NCBI GenBank assembly: GCA_036156195.1
Contig: JAYZUZ010000005.1
Span: 110,009-174,008 of the forward strand
Reading direction: 5' to 3'
From: Abyssibacter sp036156195
GTDB lineage: Bacteria; Pseudomonadota; Gammaproteobacteria; Nevskiales; OUC007
Length of the DNA: 64,000 nucleotides
How positions within the stretch are numbered: the stretch's first letter is position 1; every line of letters begins with the position of its first letter. The notes beneath the pieces are model-generated. The model made no database searches. It saw only the letters and a list, made by a program, of their open reading frames with translations, and was not told where the DNA came from. Positions 42,988-52,270 of the stretch are shown in pieces. Position numbers and translations under genes: made by a program.

Positions 42988-43950
42988 ATGAATCTCAAAT
43001 ACCTAGACTTCGAACAACCGATTGCGGAGCTGGCGGAAAAGATCGAAGAGCTGCGGAATGTTGCCGACGGCTCATCGGTGAATCTCACGGAAGAGATCGC
43101 CCGACTCGAAACCAAAAGCCAGACGCTGACCAAGCAGATCTTCTCCAACCTGAGCGCCTGGCAGGTAGCCCAGCTGGCCCGCCATCCACAGCGGCCCTAT
43201 ACGCTGGACTATGTCCAGGCCTTGTTCACCGAGTTTGAAGAGTTGCACGGCGACCGCAGTTACTCTGACGATCCCGCGATCGTCTCCGGTGTCGCGCGAT
43301 TCGAGGGGCGTCCGGTCATGGTGATCGGGCATCAGAAAGGGCGCGATACCAAGGAGAAGTTGCACCGCAACTTTGGGATGCCCCGGCCCGAAGGCTATCG
43401 CAAGGCATTGCGACTGCTGGAGATGGCGGAACGCTTCAAACTGCCTGTGATTACGCTCATCGATACACCAGGGGCGTACCCGGGAATTGGGGCAGAAGAA
43501 CGGAATCAAAGCGAGGCGATTGCCCGGAATCTGCTGGTGCTCTCGCGATTGCGGGTGCCGGTGGTGTCGCTGGTCATCGGTGAAGGTGGATCTGGCGGCG
43601 CGCTGGCCATCGGCGTTGGCGATCATCTGGCGATGCTCCAGCACAGCATTTATTCGGTGATCAGCCCCGAAGGCTGCGCCTCGATTCTGTGGAAGAGCGC
43701 AGAGCGGGCCAAGGATGCGGCCGAGGCCATGGGCGTCACGGCTGAACGACTGCTAGAACTGAAGTTAATCGACGCTGTGATTCGCGAGCCGCTGGGCGGC
43801 GCCCACCGCAATCCGGATGAGTTGATGAATGTGGTTCGAGATCATCTGCGTAACGTGCTGAATTTGTTGGGCCAGAAGCCAATCAATGAGCTGCTGGAGG
43901 CGCGCTACAAGCGCCTGATGGGCTATGGCCAGTTCAAGGATTCAGCCTGA
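42988..43950 (+). CDS. accA: Acetyl-CoA carboxylase carboxyltransferase subunit alpha
   Basis: The 320-residue protein starts MNLKYLDFEQPIAELAEKIEELR and contains GGSGGALAIGVGDHLAMLQHSIYSVISPEGCASILWK, the crotonase-fold core for carboxybiotin and acetyl-CoA transfer. With AccD it makes malonyl-CoA for fatty acid synthesis. It follows dnaE and overlaps the start of tilS by 26 bases. Confidence 0.97.
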   Translation: MNLKYLDFEQPIAELAEKIEELRNVADGSSVNLTEEIARLETKSQTLTKQIFSNLSAWQVAQLARHPQRPYTLDYVQALFTEFEELHGDRSYSDDPAIVSGVARFEGRPVMVIGHQKGRDTKEKLHRNFGMPRPEGYRKALRLLEMAERFKLPVITLIDTPGAYPGIGAEERNQSEAIARNLLVLSRLRVPVVSLVIGEGGSGGALAIGVGDHLAMLQHSIYSVISPEGCASILWKSAERAKDAAEAMGVTAERLLELKLIDAVIREPLGGAHRNPDELMNVVRDHLRNVLNLLGQKPINELLEARYKRLMGYGQFKDSA

Positions 43951-45259
43951 GTCCATTGCCGACGGCGCACCCTCGTCTGCGTGGCTGGTGGCTTTTTCCG
44001 GCGGCGTGGACTCCACCGTCTTGCTGCATTTGGCCACTGAAGCGGCCCGCCTACAGCACGATCTGAGCGTGCGCGCAGTCCATGTGGACCATGGCCTGCA
44101 CCCAAAAAGCGCAGAGTGGGCGGAACAGTGCCGGCGCCTGGCCGACTCGCTCGGTATTCACTGCGAACTGCGGCGGGTAGCCGTGGACGCCACATCCGGC
44201 CAGGGGCTGGAGGCCGCGGCCCGGCAGGCGCGGCATGCCGCACTCCAGGCTGTGATGCGGCCAGGCGAAACCGTGCTCATGGCTCATCATCGGGACGATC
44301 AGGCGGAAACCCTGCTGTTGAATCTGGCCCGCGGCGCAGGCGTTGATGGGCTGGCGGGCATGCCGCAGACGCGGCCGTTTGGCATCGGTTGGCTTTATCG
44401 CCCCTTGCTGGAGCATCCGCGGGCGGCCTTGCAGGACTGGCTGCTTGAGCGTGGCATTGCCTGGATTGACGACCCCTCTAATCAGGATGTGTCGCTGGAC
44501 CGCAACTTTCTGCGGCATGAGGTGCTGCCTTTACTGCGCCAGCGCTGGCCGGCCATCGAGACAAAGCTGGCGGCCACCACCGTGCATGCGCGCGCGGCGG
44601 CCGAGGCCTTGTCAGACAACGACCACCAATGGTTGCCAGCTCTGGCCAGCGGTGATGGCTGGTCGGTCTCGGCGCTGACCCGACTGGACGATGCCGTCCT
44701 CGCTCGCGCACTCCGCCTGATGCTGTCCACCCAAGGTTATCCGCTCCCCAGCCAAGCAGTGTTGTCTGAGGTCATGGCGATGCTGCGTTCGCAGCGGACC
44801 GACGCGGAGCATTTGATCAGCTGGGCGGGTGTCGAGGCGCGGCGTTATCGCGACACGCTTTATCTGCAGCCCGTGCAGACTTCGCTGCCGCCAGGCTGGT
44901 CAGCGGACTGGGATGGCAGGCAGGCCCTGCATTTACCGGCGGGGCTTGGCCGGCTGGAAGGCGCTGGCATAGGGCAATGGACGGTGCGTTTCGCCAGGTT
45001 TGATGACGTGGTGCGGCAGCCCGGCCGCCCCGGCAAACGCCTGACACGCTGGTGTCAGGAGCAGGGCGTTCCCCCGTGGTTACGGGGACGATTGCCAGTG
45101 GTGCTGCGCGAAGGGCGGATGTGCAGCCTCGGCGCATGGGTGATGGATGCCCAGTGCGCTCCCGAGAAACTTCAATGGATTCATGCAATTGCCGGAATGC
45201 CACGGTGCTGTTCGGATTGTTCGGTGTCGGGTGATCGGCTACCATCCGCGCTTCCCTGA
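43925..45259 (+). CDS. tilS: tRNA(Ile)-lysidine synthase
   Basis: The 444-residue protein has the N-type ATP pyrophosphatase loop VAFSGGVDSTVLLHL, then MAHHRDDQAETLLLNLARG and the tRNA-binding region (RNFLRHEVLPLL). It changes C34 of tRNA-Ile(CAU) to lysidine so that it reads AUA. The C-terminal TilS domain is present (PGRPGKRLTRWCQEQGVPPWLR). The C-terminal tail has three cysteines (RCCSDCSV). The ATG at 43925 lies inside the end of accA, so translation is likely coupled. Confidence 0.93.
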   Translation: MASSRIQPESIADGAPSSAWLVAFSGGVDSTVLLHLATEAARLQHDLSVRAVHVDHGLHPKSAEWAEQCRRLADSLGIHCELRRVAVDATSGQGLEAAARQARHAALQAVMRPGETVLMAHHRDDQAETLLLNLARGAGVDGLAGMPQTRPFGIGWLYRPLLEHPRAALQDWLLERGIAWIDDPSNQDVSLDRNFLRHEVLPLLRQRWPAIETKLAATTVHARAAAEALSDNDHQWLPALASGDGWSVSALTRLDDAVLARALRLMLSTQGYPLPSQAVLSEVMAMLRSQRTDAEHLISWAGVEARRYRDTLYLQPVQTSLPPGWSADWDGRQALHLPAGLGRLEGAGIGQWTVRFARFDDVVRQPGRPGKRLTRWCQEQGVPPWLRGRLPVVLREGRMCSLGAWVMDAQCAPEKLQWIHAIAGMPRCCSDCSVSGDRLPSALP

Positions 45260-45289
45260 CCACGCGTATTCCCCATGCCCAAGGAGCCA

Positions 45290-46924
45290 ATGACCTGCTT
45301 TGTCTTTGTGACAGGTGGGGTGGTGTCTTCTCTCGGTAAGGGCATGGCTGCGGCGTCACTCGCATCGATTCTCGAATCGCGCGGGCTGTCTGTTCGCATG
45401 ATCAAGCTCGACCCTTACCTTAACGTCGATGCGGGCACGATGAGCCCCTTCCAGCACGGCGAGGTCTATGTGACCGACGATGGTGCCGAGACCGATCTGG
45501 ATCTCGGGCACTACGAGCGTTTCACGCATAGCAAGACCTCCCGTCTGTCGAACTTCACGACCGGCCAGATTTACAACAACGTGATTCGCAAGGAACGTCG
45601 TGGCGACTTCCTGGGCGGCACGGTGCAGGTCATCCCGCACATCACCGACGAGATCAAGAATCTCGTCCGGCAGGGGGCCCAAGGGGCTGACATCTGCATG
45701 GTGGAAATCGGCGGGACCGTGGGTGATATCGAATCGCTGCCGTTTCTTGAGGCGATTCGTCAAATGGGCGTGGAGCTGGGGCCGCATCGCGCCTGCTTTA
45801 TGCACCTCACCCTGGTGCCCTACATTGCATCCAGTGGCGAGGTGAAGACCAAACCGACGCAGCATTCGGTGAAGGAGCTGCGCTCGATTGGGATTCAGCC
45901 CGATGTGCTGGTGTGCCGCAGTGAGCGCCCCTTGCCCGAAACAGAGCGCCGCAAGATTGCGCTGTTCACCAATGTGCACGAGCGCGCGGTGATCTCGGCC
46001 ATCGACGTCGATAACATCATGAAAATTCCGTTCGGCTTGCATGAACAGGGACTGGACGAGTTGATCGTGCGCCGTTTCGCGCTGGACGTGAAACCGGCTG
46101 ACCTCTCCGAGTGGGAGCGGGTCGTGCGCATGAAGGAAGAGCAGGATCTGGAAGTCCAGGTGGCGATGGTCGGCAAATATGTTGATCTGGCCGATGCCTA
46201 CAAATCCCTGAACGAATCTCTGGATCATGCGGGTTTGCACACGCGTACCCGCGTGCGGATTCATTACGTTGATTCCGAACGGCTGGAATCCGAAGGCACC
46301 CGACTGCTGGAGGGCTTTGACGCGATTCTGGTGCCGGGCGGGTTTGGCGAACGCGGTACCGAGGGCAAAATCGAAGCGGTGCGCTACGCCCGTGAGAATC
46401 AAGTGCCGTATCTCGGCATCTGTCTGGGTATGCAGGTGGCGGTGATCGAGTACGCACGCAACGTGGTGGGTCTAGAAGGCGCGAACAGCACCGAGTTTCA
46501 TCGCAATGCCGAACACCCGGTGATCGGCCTGGTCACCGAGTGGCATCGCGAAGGCGGGACCAAGGAACAGCGCAGCGAAGATTCAGACATGGGCGGCACC
46601 ATGCGCCTGGGCGCCCAAAGCGCGACCCTGCGCCCCGGCACCCTTGCACACAAGCTGTACCAGAGCGAGACGATTGCAGAACGTCATCGCCATCGCTACG
46701 AATTTAATAACCACTATCGCGACGCGATCGAGGGGGCGGGACTGTGTGTCTCGGGTGTGGCGGACTTTGACGACCTGGTTGAAATCGTCGAGTTGCCGGA
46801 TCACCCATGGTTTCTTGCCTGCCAGTTCCATCCTGAATTCTGCTCCACACCCCGCGATGGGCACCCCTTGTTCATTGGATTCATCGAAGCAGCCCGCGCA
46901 CGTCGCGGCCAGGTGTCCGCATGA
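45290..46924 (+). CDS. pyrG: CTP synthase
   Basis: The 544-residue protein (E. coli 545) has an N-terminal synthetase domain (FVFVTGGVVSSLGKGMAA, IKLDPYLNVDAGTMSPFQHGEV) and a class I glutaminase domain with catalytic Cys in GICLGMQ and His/Glu in FHPEF. It makes CTP from UTP with glutamine. The start at 45290 follows AAGGAG and matches the E. coli N terminus; an upstream ATG (45275) would add five residues. It overlaps kdsA by four bases. Confidence 0.97.
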   Translation: MTCFVFVTGGVVSSLGKGMAAASLASILESRGLSVRMIKLDPYLNVDAGTMSPFQHGEVYVTDDGAETDLDLGHYERFTHSKTSRLSNFTTGQIYNNVIRKERRGDFLGGTVQVIPHITDEIKNLVRQGAQGADICMVEIGGTVGDIESLPFLEAIRQMGVELGPHRACFMHLTLVPYIASSGEVKTKPTQHSVKELRSIGIQPDVLVCRSERPLPETERRKIALFTNVHERAVISAIDVDNIMKIPFGLHEQGLDELIVRRFALDVKPADLSEWERVVRMKEEQDLEVQVAMVGKYVDLADAYKSLNESLDHAGLHTRTRVRIHYVDSERLESEGTRLLEGFDAILVPGGFGERGTEGKIEAVRYARENQVPYLGICLGMQVAVIEYARNVVGLEGANSTEFHRNAEHPVIGLVTEWHREGGTKEQRSEDSDMGGTMRLGAQSATLRPGTLAHKLYQSETIAERHRHRYEFNNHYRDAIEGAGLCVSGVADFDDLVEIVELPDHPWFLACQFHPEFCSTPRDGHPLFIGFIEAARARRGQVSA

Positions 46925-47754
46925 AGCTATGTAACGTTGACGTCGGCCCCGATCAGCCGTTGTTTCTGCTGGCCGGCCCCGACACGCTGGAGTCGCTGGA
47001 CATGTGTGTGGAGGTGGCGGGCCACCTCAAGGCGCTGTCCGAGGAGCTGGGCTTTCTGTATGTGTTCAAGGGCTCATTCGACAAAGCGAATCGGTCCTCG
47101 CACACCAGCTATCGCGGCCCGGGCATGGAAGAGGGCCTGCGGATGCTGGCCGAGATCCAGTCACAGGTGGGCGTGCCGGTGGTTACCGATGTTCACGAGG
47201 ACACGCCAATCGAGGAAGTCGCCAGCGTCGTCGATGTGATCCAGACGCCGGCCTTTCTGTGCCGACAGACCAACTTCATCCAGCGCGTGGCTGCGGCCGG
47301 CAAGCCGGTGAACCTGAAGAAGGGGCAGTTCATGTCGCCCTGGGAGATGGGCAACGTCGTCGCCAAGGCCAAGACCACCGGCAACGAGCAGATCATGCTG
47401 TGCGAGCGTGGCTTCTCCTTCGGTTACAACAACCTGGTGTCCGATATGCGCGGACTCGCCGCGATGCGGGAAACGGGTTGCCCGGTGGTTTTCGACTGCA
47501 CGCATTCTGTTCAGCTGCCTGGCGGGCAGGGTTCGGCATCTGGTGGGCAGCGGGAGTTTATCCCGGTTCTGGCGCGCGCAGCCGTCGGTGCTGGCGTGGC
47601 CGGACTGTTCATGGAAACCCACCCCAAGCCGGATGAGGCACTGTGCGACGGACCGAATTCCTGGCCACTGGCGCATGCGCGTGAGCTGCTGGAAACGCTG
47701 ATCCGGCTAGACCGGGCCGTCAAAGCTCAGCCTTACGCCGAAGACCAACTCTAA
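46921..47754 (+). CDS. kdsA: 3-deoxy-D-manno-octulosonate 8-phosphate synthase
   Basis: The 277-residue aldolase condenses PEP with arabinose-5-phosphate to make KDO-8-P for lipopolysaccharide. Conserved blocks are YVFKGSFDKANRSS, TDVHE, CRQTNFIQ, VNLKKGQFMSP and ETHPKP. At the class-defining position the motif is LAGPDTLES with Asp21; metal-dependent enzymes have Cys there and metal-free enzymes such as E. coli have Asn. The other metal-ligand positions (His, Glu, Asp) are present. It is coupled to pyrG and followed by eno after 58 bases. Confidence 0.95.
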   Translation: MKLCNVDVGPDQPLFLLAGPDTLESLDMCVEVAGHLKALSEELGFLYVFKGSFDKANRSSHTSYRGPGMEEGLRMLAEIQSQVGVPVVTDVHEDTPIEEVASVVDVIQTPAFLCRQTNFIQRVAAAGKPVNLKKGQFMSPWEMGNVVAKAKTTGNEQIMLCERGFSFGYNNLVSDMRGLAAMRETGCPVVFDCTHSVQLPGGQGSASGGQREFIPVLARAAVGAGVAGLFMETHPKPDEALCDGPNSWPLAHARELLETLIRLDRAVKAQPYAEDQL

Positions 47755-47812
47755 GGGCAGGGCCTTAGCGGCCCGTCCGCACCCAAGTTTTCACACGAAG
47801 TAGATTAGGCAA

Positions 47813-49099
47813 ATGACTGAAATCAAGAAGATTGTAGGTCGCCAAGTGATTGATTCGCGCGGCAACCCCACCGTCGAGGCCGATGTGTATCTGGCCTCCG
47901 GAGACATGGGTCGCGCCATTGTTCCGTCTGGTGCCTCGACGGGCGCCCGCGAAGCCGTTGAGTTGCGTGATGGCGACCAGACCCGCTACCTGGGTAAGGG
48001 GGTCACCAAGGCTGTGGACAACGTCAACGGCGAATTGTCCAAGCTGCTGGTGGGTCGTGATGCGCTCGATCAGGCAGGCCTGGACCAGGCGATGATCGAA
48101 GCCGATGGCACCGAGAACAAGTCACGCTTGGGCGCCAATGCCTTGCTGGCCGTCTCCATGGCCACGGCCCACGCCGCCGCGAAGTCGCAGGGCGTGCCGC
48201 TTTATCGATATCTGGGCGGCGATCAAGCCACGGGCATGCCGGTGCCCATGATGAACGTGATTAACGGTGGCGAGCATGCGGATAACAACGTTGATATCCA
48301 GGAGTTCATGCTCATGCCCGTGGGCGCACCCTCGATTTCGGAGGCCATCCGTTACGGCGCTGAGATCTTCCACGCGCTGAAGAAAGTGTTGTCCAGCCGC
48401 GGCATGAATACGGCGGTTGGCGACGAAGGCGGCTTCGCGCCGAACCTGCCGTCCAATGAAGCGGCGCTGGAAGCACTGGCCGAAGCGGTGGACAAGGCGG
48501 GTTACCGCCTGGGTGATGACATCCTGCTTGGTCTGGATGTGGCGTCCAGCGAGTTCTACAAGGACGGTGTCTATGACCTGGCCGGAGAGGGGCGCAAATT
48601 CTCCTCGGACGAGTTTGCGGACTACCTTGATGAACTGGTGAGCCGCTACCCGATCATTACCATCGAGGACGGCATGGCCGAAGACGATTGGGATGGCTGG
48701 GATGCCCTGACCAAAAAGCTGGGTTCGCGGGTGCAGCTCGTCGGTGACGACCTGTTTGTCACGAACCCCACGATTCTCAAGCAGGGGATCGATCGCAATA
48801 TCGCCAACGCGATTCTGATCAAGGTCAACCAGATCGGCACGCTGACGGAAACGCTGCAGGCCATCGATATGGCGACGGCGGCCGGTTATGCCTCCGTGGT
48901 GTCGCATCGTTCCGGTGAGACGGAAGACGCCACCATTGCCGACTTGTCCGTGGCGACCAGCGCCACCCAGATCAAGACCGGGTCGCTGTCTCGCTCGGAT
49001 CGAATGGCCAAGTACAACCAGTTGCTGCGCATCGAAGAGGAACTGGGTGCACGTGCCACTTATCCTGGAAAGAACGCATTTCTGTTCAAACATGGCTAA
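47813..49099 (+). CDS. eno: Enolase
   Basis: The 428-residue protein has GASTGAREAVELRD, VGDEGGFAPNL, the metal sites in ITIEDGMAEDDWDGW, the catalytic Lys region ILIKVNQIGT and SHRSGETEDATIADL. It interconverts 2-phosphoglycerate and phosphoenolpyruvate and so supplies the PEP used by KdsA. E. coli enolase also belongs to the RNA degradosome. It is followed by ftsB after nine bases. Confidence 0.98.
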   Translation: MTEIKKIVGRQVIDSRGNPTVEADVYLASGDMGRAIVPSGASTGAREAVELRDGDQTRYLGKGVTKAVDNVNGELSKLLVGRDALDQAGLDQAMIEADGTENKSRLGANALLAVSMATAHAAAKSQGVPLYRYLGGDQATGMPVPMMNVINGGEHADNNVDIQEFMLMPVGAPSISEAIRYGAEIFHALKKVLSSRGMNTAVGDEGGFAPNLPSNEAALEALAEAVDKAGYRLGDDILLGLDVASSEFYKDGVYDLAGEGRKFSSDEFADYLDELVSRYPIITIEDGMAEDDWDGWDALTKKLGSRVQLVGDDLFVTNPTILKQGIDRNIANAILIKVNQIGTLTETLQAIDMATAAGYASVVSHRSGETEDATIADLSVATSATQIKTGSLSRSDRMAKYNQLLRIEEELGARATYPGKNAFLFKHG

Positions 49100-49108
49100 A
49101 CTTTCGCC

Positions 49109-49384
49109 ATGGGCAAGGCGGTACTCATTGCTGGGCTGTTAATCCTGGGGTATTTCCAGTACCGCCTGTGGTTTGCTGACGGCGGCATTCCTGATGTCCG
49201 CCGCCAGCAGGCCGAAATTGCACAGATGACAGAAGAAAACGCCCGATTGCAGGCGCGCAACCTGGCCTTGCAGGCCGAGGTCGATGATCTCAAGTCGGGG
49301 GTGGCGGCGATGGAAGGCCGTGCCCGCACCGACCTGGGTATGGTGCGCCGTGATGAAACCTTCTTCCTGCTGGTCTCTCGCTAG
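49109..49384 (+). CDS. ftsB: Cell division protein FtsB
   Basis: The 91-residue protein has a single N-terminal membrane helix (LIAGLLILGYFQYRLWF), then a coiled coil (about residues 28-65) and the conserved C-terminal segment GRARTDLGMVRRDETFF. FtsB bridges FtsL and FtsQ in the divisome. Its position after eno and before ispD is the standard one. Confidence 0.93.
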   Translation: MGKAVLIAGLLILGYFQYRLWFADGGIPDVRRQQAEIAQMTEENARLQARNLALQAEVDDLKSGVAAMEGRARTDLGMVRRDETFFLLVSR

Positions 49385-49413
49385 GGCAGAACTGCCCACA
49401 CCGGTTCGTTCGT

Positions 49414-50094
49414 ATGCTCTACGCAATCATGCCGGCCGCGGGCCGTGGCGCCCGCATGGATGCCGGTCAGCCCAAACAGTATCTGCCGCTGGGTGGCCGG
49501 ACGGTCATCGAACACGCGCTGGCACCGCTACTGGACTATCCCGAGCTGGAAGCCGTCGTTGTCGTGTTGGCGGCGACGGATGATCAGTTCGCCGAGCTCC
49601 CCGTGGCCAATCACCCCCTGATCACCACCTGCCAAGGCGGCGCCAGCCGTGCAGATTCGGTGTTGGCAGGGCTGGGCGCACTCCGTGAGGCAGACGCAGA
49701 AGACTGGGTCTTGGTGCACGACGCCGCCCGACCCTGTTTGCGGCCTGACGATCTTGATCGTCTGATTCGCCAGGCGCGCCGCAGTGCCGACGGTGGTTTG
49801 CTGGCCGTTCCCGCCCGCGACACGCTGAAGCAGGTGAACAACGGGCTGGCGATGGGCACCCTAGATCGCGCCGCCATCTGGCAGGCCCAAACCCCGCAGA
49901 TGTTTCGCCTCGCTGCGCTGCGCAACGCGCTTGAGCAGGGTGATCGGACACGGATCACCGATGAGGCTTCAGCCATCGAAATGGTGGGTGGCAAGCCCCG
50001 TCTCGTCGAGGGTCATGGCGATAATCTCAAGGTGACCTGGCTGGATGACCTGCCCCTGGCGGAAGCGTCGTTGCGCGCGCAGGGGCGGTTATGA
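49414..50094 (+). CDS. ispD: 2-C-methyl-D-erythritol 4-phosphate cytidylyltransferase
   Basis: The 226-residue protein has the CTP-binding MPAAGRGARMDAGQPKQYLPLGG, VLVHDAARPC and the closing KVTWLDDL. It is step 3 of the MEP pathway. It overlaps ispF by four bases, and IspF uses a later product of the same pathway. Confidence 0.95.
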   Translation: MLYAIMPAAGRGARMDAGQPKQYLPLGGRTVIEHALAPLLDYPELEAVVVVLAATDDQFAELPVANHPLITTCQGGASRADSVLAGLGALREADAEDWVLVHDAARPCLRPDDLDRLIRQARRSADGGLLAVPARDTLKQVNNGLAMGTLDRAAIWQAQTPQMFRLAALRNALEQGDRTRITDEASAIEMVGGKPRLVEGHGDNLKVTWLDDLPLAEASLRAQGRL

Positions 50095-50567
50095 TCCGGG
50101 TGGGCCATGGATACGACGTCCACCGATTCGGTGATGGAGATCATGTTTGGCTGGGCGGCGTTCGGATCGCTCATAGCCATGGGCTGATCGCGCATTCTGA
50201 TGGCGACGTACTCATCCACGCATTGTCCGATGCCTTGCTTGGCGCCGTAGCACTGGGGGACATCGGCGGCTTGTTTCCGGATACCAGTGCGCAGTGGGCT
50301 GGACTGGCTGGCCACCGCATGTTGCAGCTGGTGCGGGAACGGCTGAGCGAACAGGGTTATGTCCCGGCGCAGTGTGACGGCACGATCATCGCCCAGGTCC
50401 CTCGTATCGCGCCTCATGTGCCGGCCATGCGCGAGCGGATTGCCGATGGTCTGGGCATCGCGGTCGGAGCGGTCAACGTCAAGGCGACGACCACTGAGCG
50501 CCTGGGGCCTATCGGACGCAAGGAAGGGATCGCGGCGCACGCCGTGGTCACGGTGGCACCACTTTGA
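50091..50567 (+). CDS. ispF: 2-C-methyl-D-erythritol 2,4-cyclodiphosphate synthase
   Basis: The 158-residue protein begins RVGHGYDVHRFGDGD with the zinc ligands Asp and His, then HSDGDVLIHALSDALLGA and the C-terminal VNVKATTTERLGPIGRKEGIAAHAV block. It forms the cyclic diphosphate in the MEP pathway as a trimer. It is coupled to ispD upstream and truD downstream by four-base overlaps. Confidence 0.96.
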   Translation: MIRVGHGYDVHRFGDGDHVWLGGVRIAHSHGLIAHSDGDVLIHALSDALLGAVALGDIGGLFPDTSAQWAGLAGHRMLQLVRERLSEQGYVPAQCDGTIIAQVPRIAPHVPAMRERIADGLGIAVGAVNVKATTTERLGPIGRKEGIAAHAVVTVAPL

Positions 50568-51583
50568 TCGGCCCTGATCCGGTCTGGCGACTGTCCGCTG
50601 CGTTGGGTGCGCCACTCGGTCGGGGACGCTTGCGCGTGACCCCCGAGGATTTCCAGGTCGATGAACATCTGGCCTTTGAGCCGGCAGGGGACGGCGAGCA
50701 CCTGATGATCCAGGTGCGCAAGCGCGACGCCAACACCGACACCGTGGCGCGTCATCTGGCACGGCGCGCCGGCGTTCGCGCAAAGAATGTCGGCTATTGC
50801 GGCATGAAGGACCGTCACGCGGTCACCACGCAGTGGTTCAGCCTGCCCTGGCCGATCAAAAAACCAGTGCCGGAGGCGGACGAGTGGTCTGACGCCGGGC
50901 AGGGCATCACCGTGCTGCGATTGGCCCGTCATGATCGCAAGCTACGTCGCGGTGCCCATGCGGCCAATCGATTTCGAGTGGTTATCCGGCTGGATGCGCC
51001 GGTGGATGCAGCGGCGGTCGAGGCACGGGTGGCGCTCATGCGTCGTCGCGGTGTGCCTAACGGGTTTGGCCCGCAACGTTTTGGCTGGGGCGGCGCCAAT
51101 CTGCAGCGCTTTGAAGCCCAAGACAAACCTGCGGGGATTGTCTTATCTGCGGCCCGTTCCGCCTTGTTCAATCACGTGTTGGAGCAGCGCATCATCGACG
51201 GCAGCTGGGACCAGTTGCGACCGGGCGAATGGTGTTGCTTGACTGGCAGTCGCAGCGGCTTTGTTGTAGAGGGGGTGGATGCCACACTGCAGCGCCGACT
51301 GGACGAGGCAGATCTGCATCCCAGTGGTCCCATGCCGGGGCGGGGCGGTGATGGTCCGTTGGGGGAGGCGCTTGCGCGGGAACAGGCTTGGCTTGCTCCC
51401 GCGGCAGCCTGGATTGACAAGCTGACCCAGCTGCGGGTGGATGCGCAGCGTCGTCCGCTGCGTGTCATTCCGCAGCAATTGCAATGGAAACAGCAAGATG
51501 ACGACAGTTTGGTGCTGGAATTCGAACTGCCCCCCGGAAGTTTTGCAACGTCAGTTGTCGCTGAATGTATTGAAACTAGTTGA
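50564..51583 (+). CDS. truD: tRNA pseudouridine synthase TruD
   Basis: The 339-residue protein carries the TruD catalytic motif GYCGMKDRHAVT (Asp83) and GFGPQRFGWGGANL. It makes pseudouridine 13 in tRNA-Glu. The start is TTG (50564), which overlaps the ispF stop as TTGA; no upstream alternative exists in frame without entering ispF. It keeps the order ispF-truD, but surE is separated from it by the TetR and Smr genes. Confidence 0.93.
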   Translation: MIGPDPVWRLSAALGAPLGRGRLRVTPEDFQVDEHLAFEPAGDGEHLMIQVRKRDANTDTVARHLARRAGVRAKNVGYCGMKDRHAVTTQWFSLPWPIKKPVPEADEWSDAGQGITVLRLARHDRKLRRGAHAANRFRVVIRLDAPVDAAAVEARVALMRRRGVPNGFGPQRFGWGGANLQRFEAQDKPAGIVLSAARSALFNHVLEQRIIDGSWDQLRPGEWCCLTGSRSGFVVEGVDATLQRRLDEADLHPSGPMPGRGGDGPLGEALAREQAWLAPAAAWIDKLTQLRVDAQRRPLRVIPQQLQWKQQDDDSLVLEFELPPGSFATSVVAECIETS

Positions 51584-51622
51584 AGTTTGCGCCGTGTCCT
51601 GTCATCCCCGTACACTTCCGAC

Positions 51623-52261
51623 ATGAGTACAAAAGCGGCAGACGTCGCGCGGGCGACGACCGAAAAGACCAACGCCCGAAGCAGGCGAGCCGGTCGCAAT
51701 ACCCGCGAGGCCATTCTCGACGCAGCTGAAGAGTTGCTTCAGCGGCGGGGGTATAACGCGTTTTCCTACCACCACATCGCGGTGCAGCTGGGGATTCGTA
51801 ACGCAGCGATTCACTACCATTTCCCGGCGAAAGAAGACCTCGGAATCGAATTGGTTTCCCGGTTCAGAATTCGCCTGGCTGAGTGGATCGAGGCATTGGA
51901 AGCACGTGAAAGTGACCCGTGGCAGCTGCTCAATGCCTACTTCGAGTTCTACCTCGATTTTCTGGATGAAGATCGCAAGATCTGTTTTAGCGGCATGCTG
52001 GGCGCAGAGTTCCAGGCGATTCCAGACGGGATGCGCGAAGAAACACGCCAGACCATGGAGCAGATACTGCACTGGCTCGTGAGCGTACTGGAGCGCGGCC
52101 GTTCGGCGGGCCGGATTGCGTTCAACGGGCCGGCCGAAGCCAAGGCGGTGCATCTGGGTTCATCGCTGCAGGGTGGCCTGCAGGTTGCGCGCGTCGCCGG
52201 CGCCGAGCGCTTTCATCAGTTGATCGAGCAGTTGCGTCTGGAATTGCAGCCGACGGAGTAG
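51623..52261 (+). CDS. TetR/AcrR-family transcriptional regulator
   Basis: The 212-residue protein has a TetR DNA-binding region: REAILDAAEELLQRRGYNAFSYHHIAVQLGI and then NAAIHYHFPAKEDLGIELV. The ligand domain is helical with DRKICFSGMLGAEFQAIP in its centre. The target is unknown. It sits between truD and surE, where it interrupts an otherwise conserved gene order, and faces the Smr gene end to end (9-base gap). The ATG at 51623 is preferred over the upstream codon at 51587, which would overlap the leader. Confidence 0.88.
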   Translation: MSTKAADVARATTEKTNARSRRAGRNTREAILDAAEELLQRRGYNAFSYHHIAVQLGIRNAAIHYHFPAKEDLGIELVSRFRIRLAEWIEALEARESDPWQLLNAYFEFYLDFLDEDRKICFSGMLGAEFQAIPDGMREETRQTMEQILHWLVSVLERGRSAGRIAFNGPAEAKAVHLGSSLQGGLQVARVAGAERFHQLIEQLRLELQPTE

Positions 52262-52270
52262 CGCCGACTG

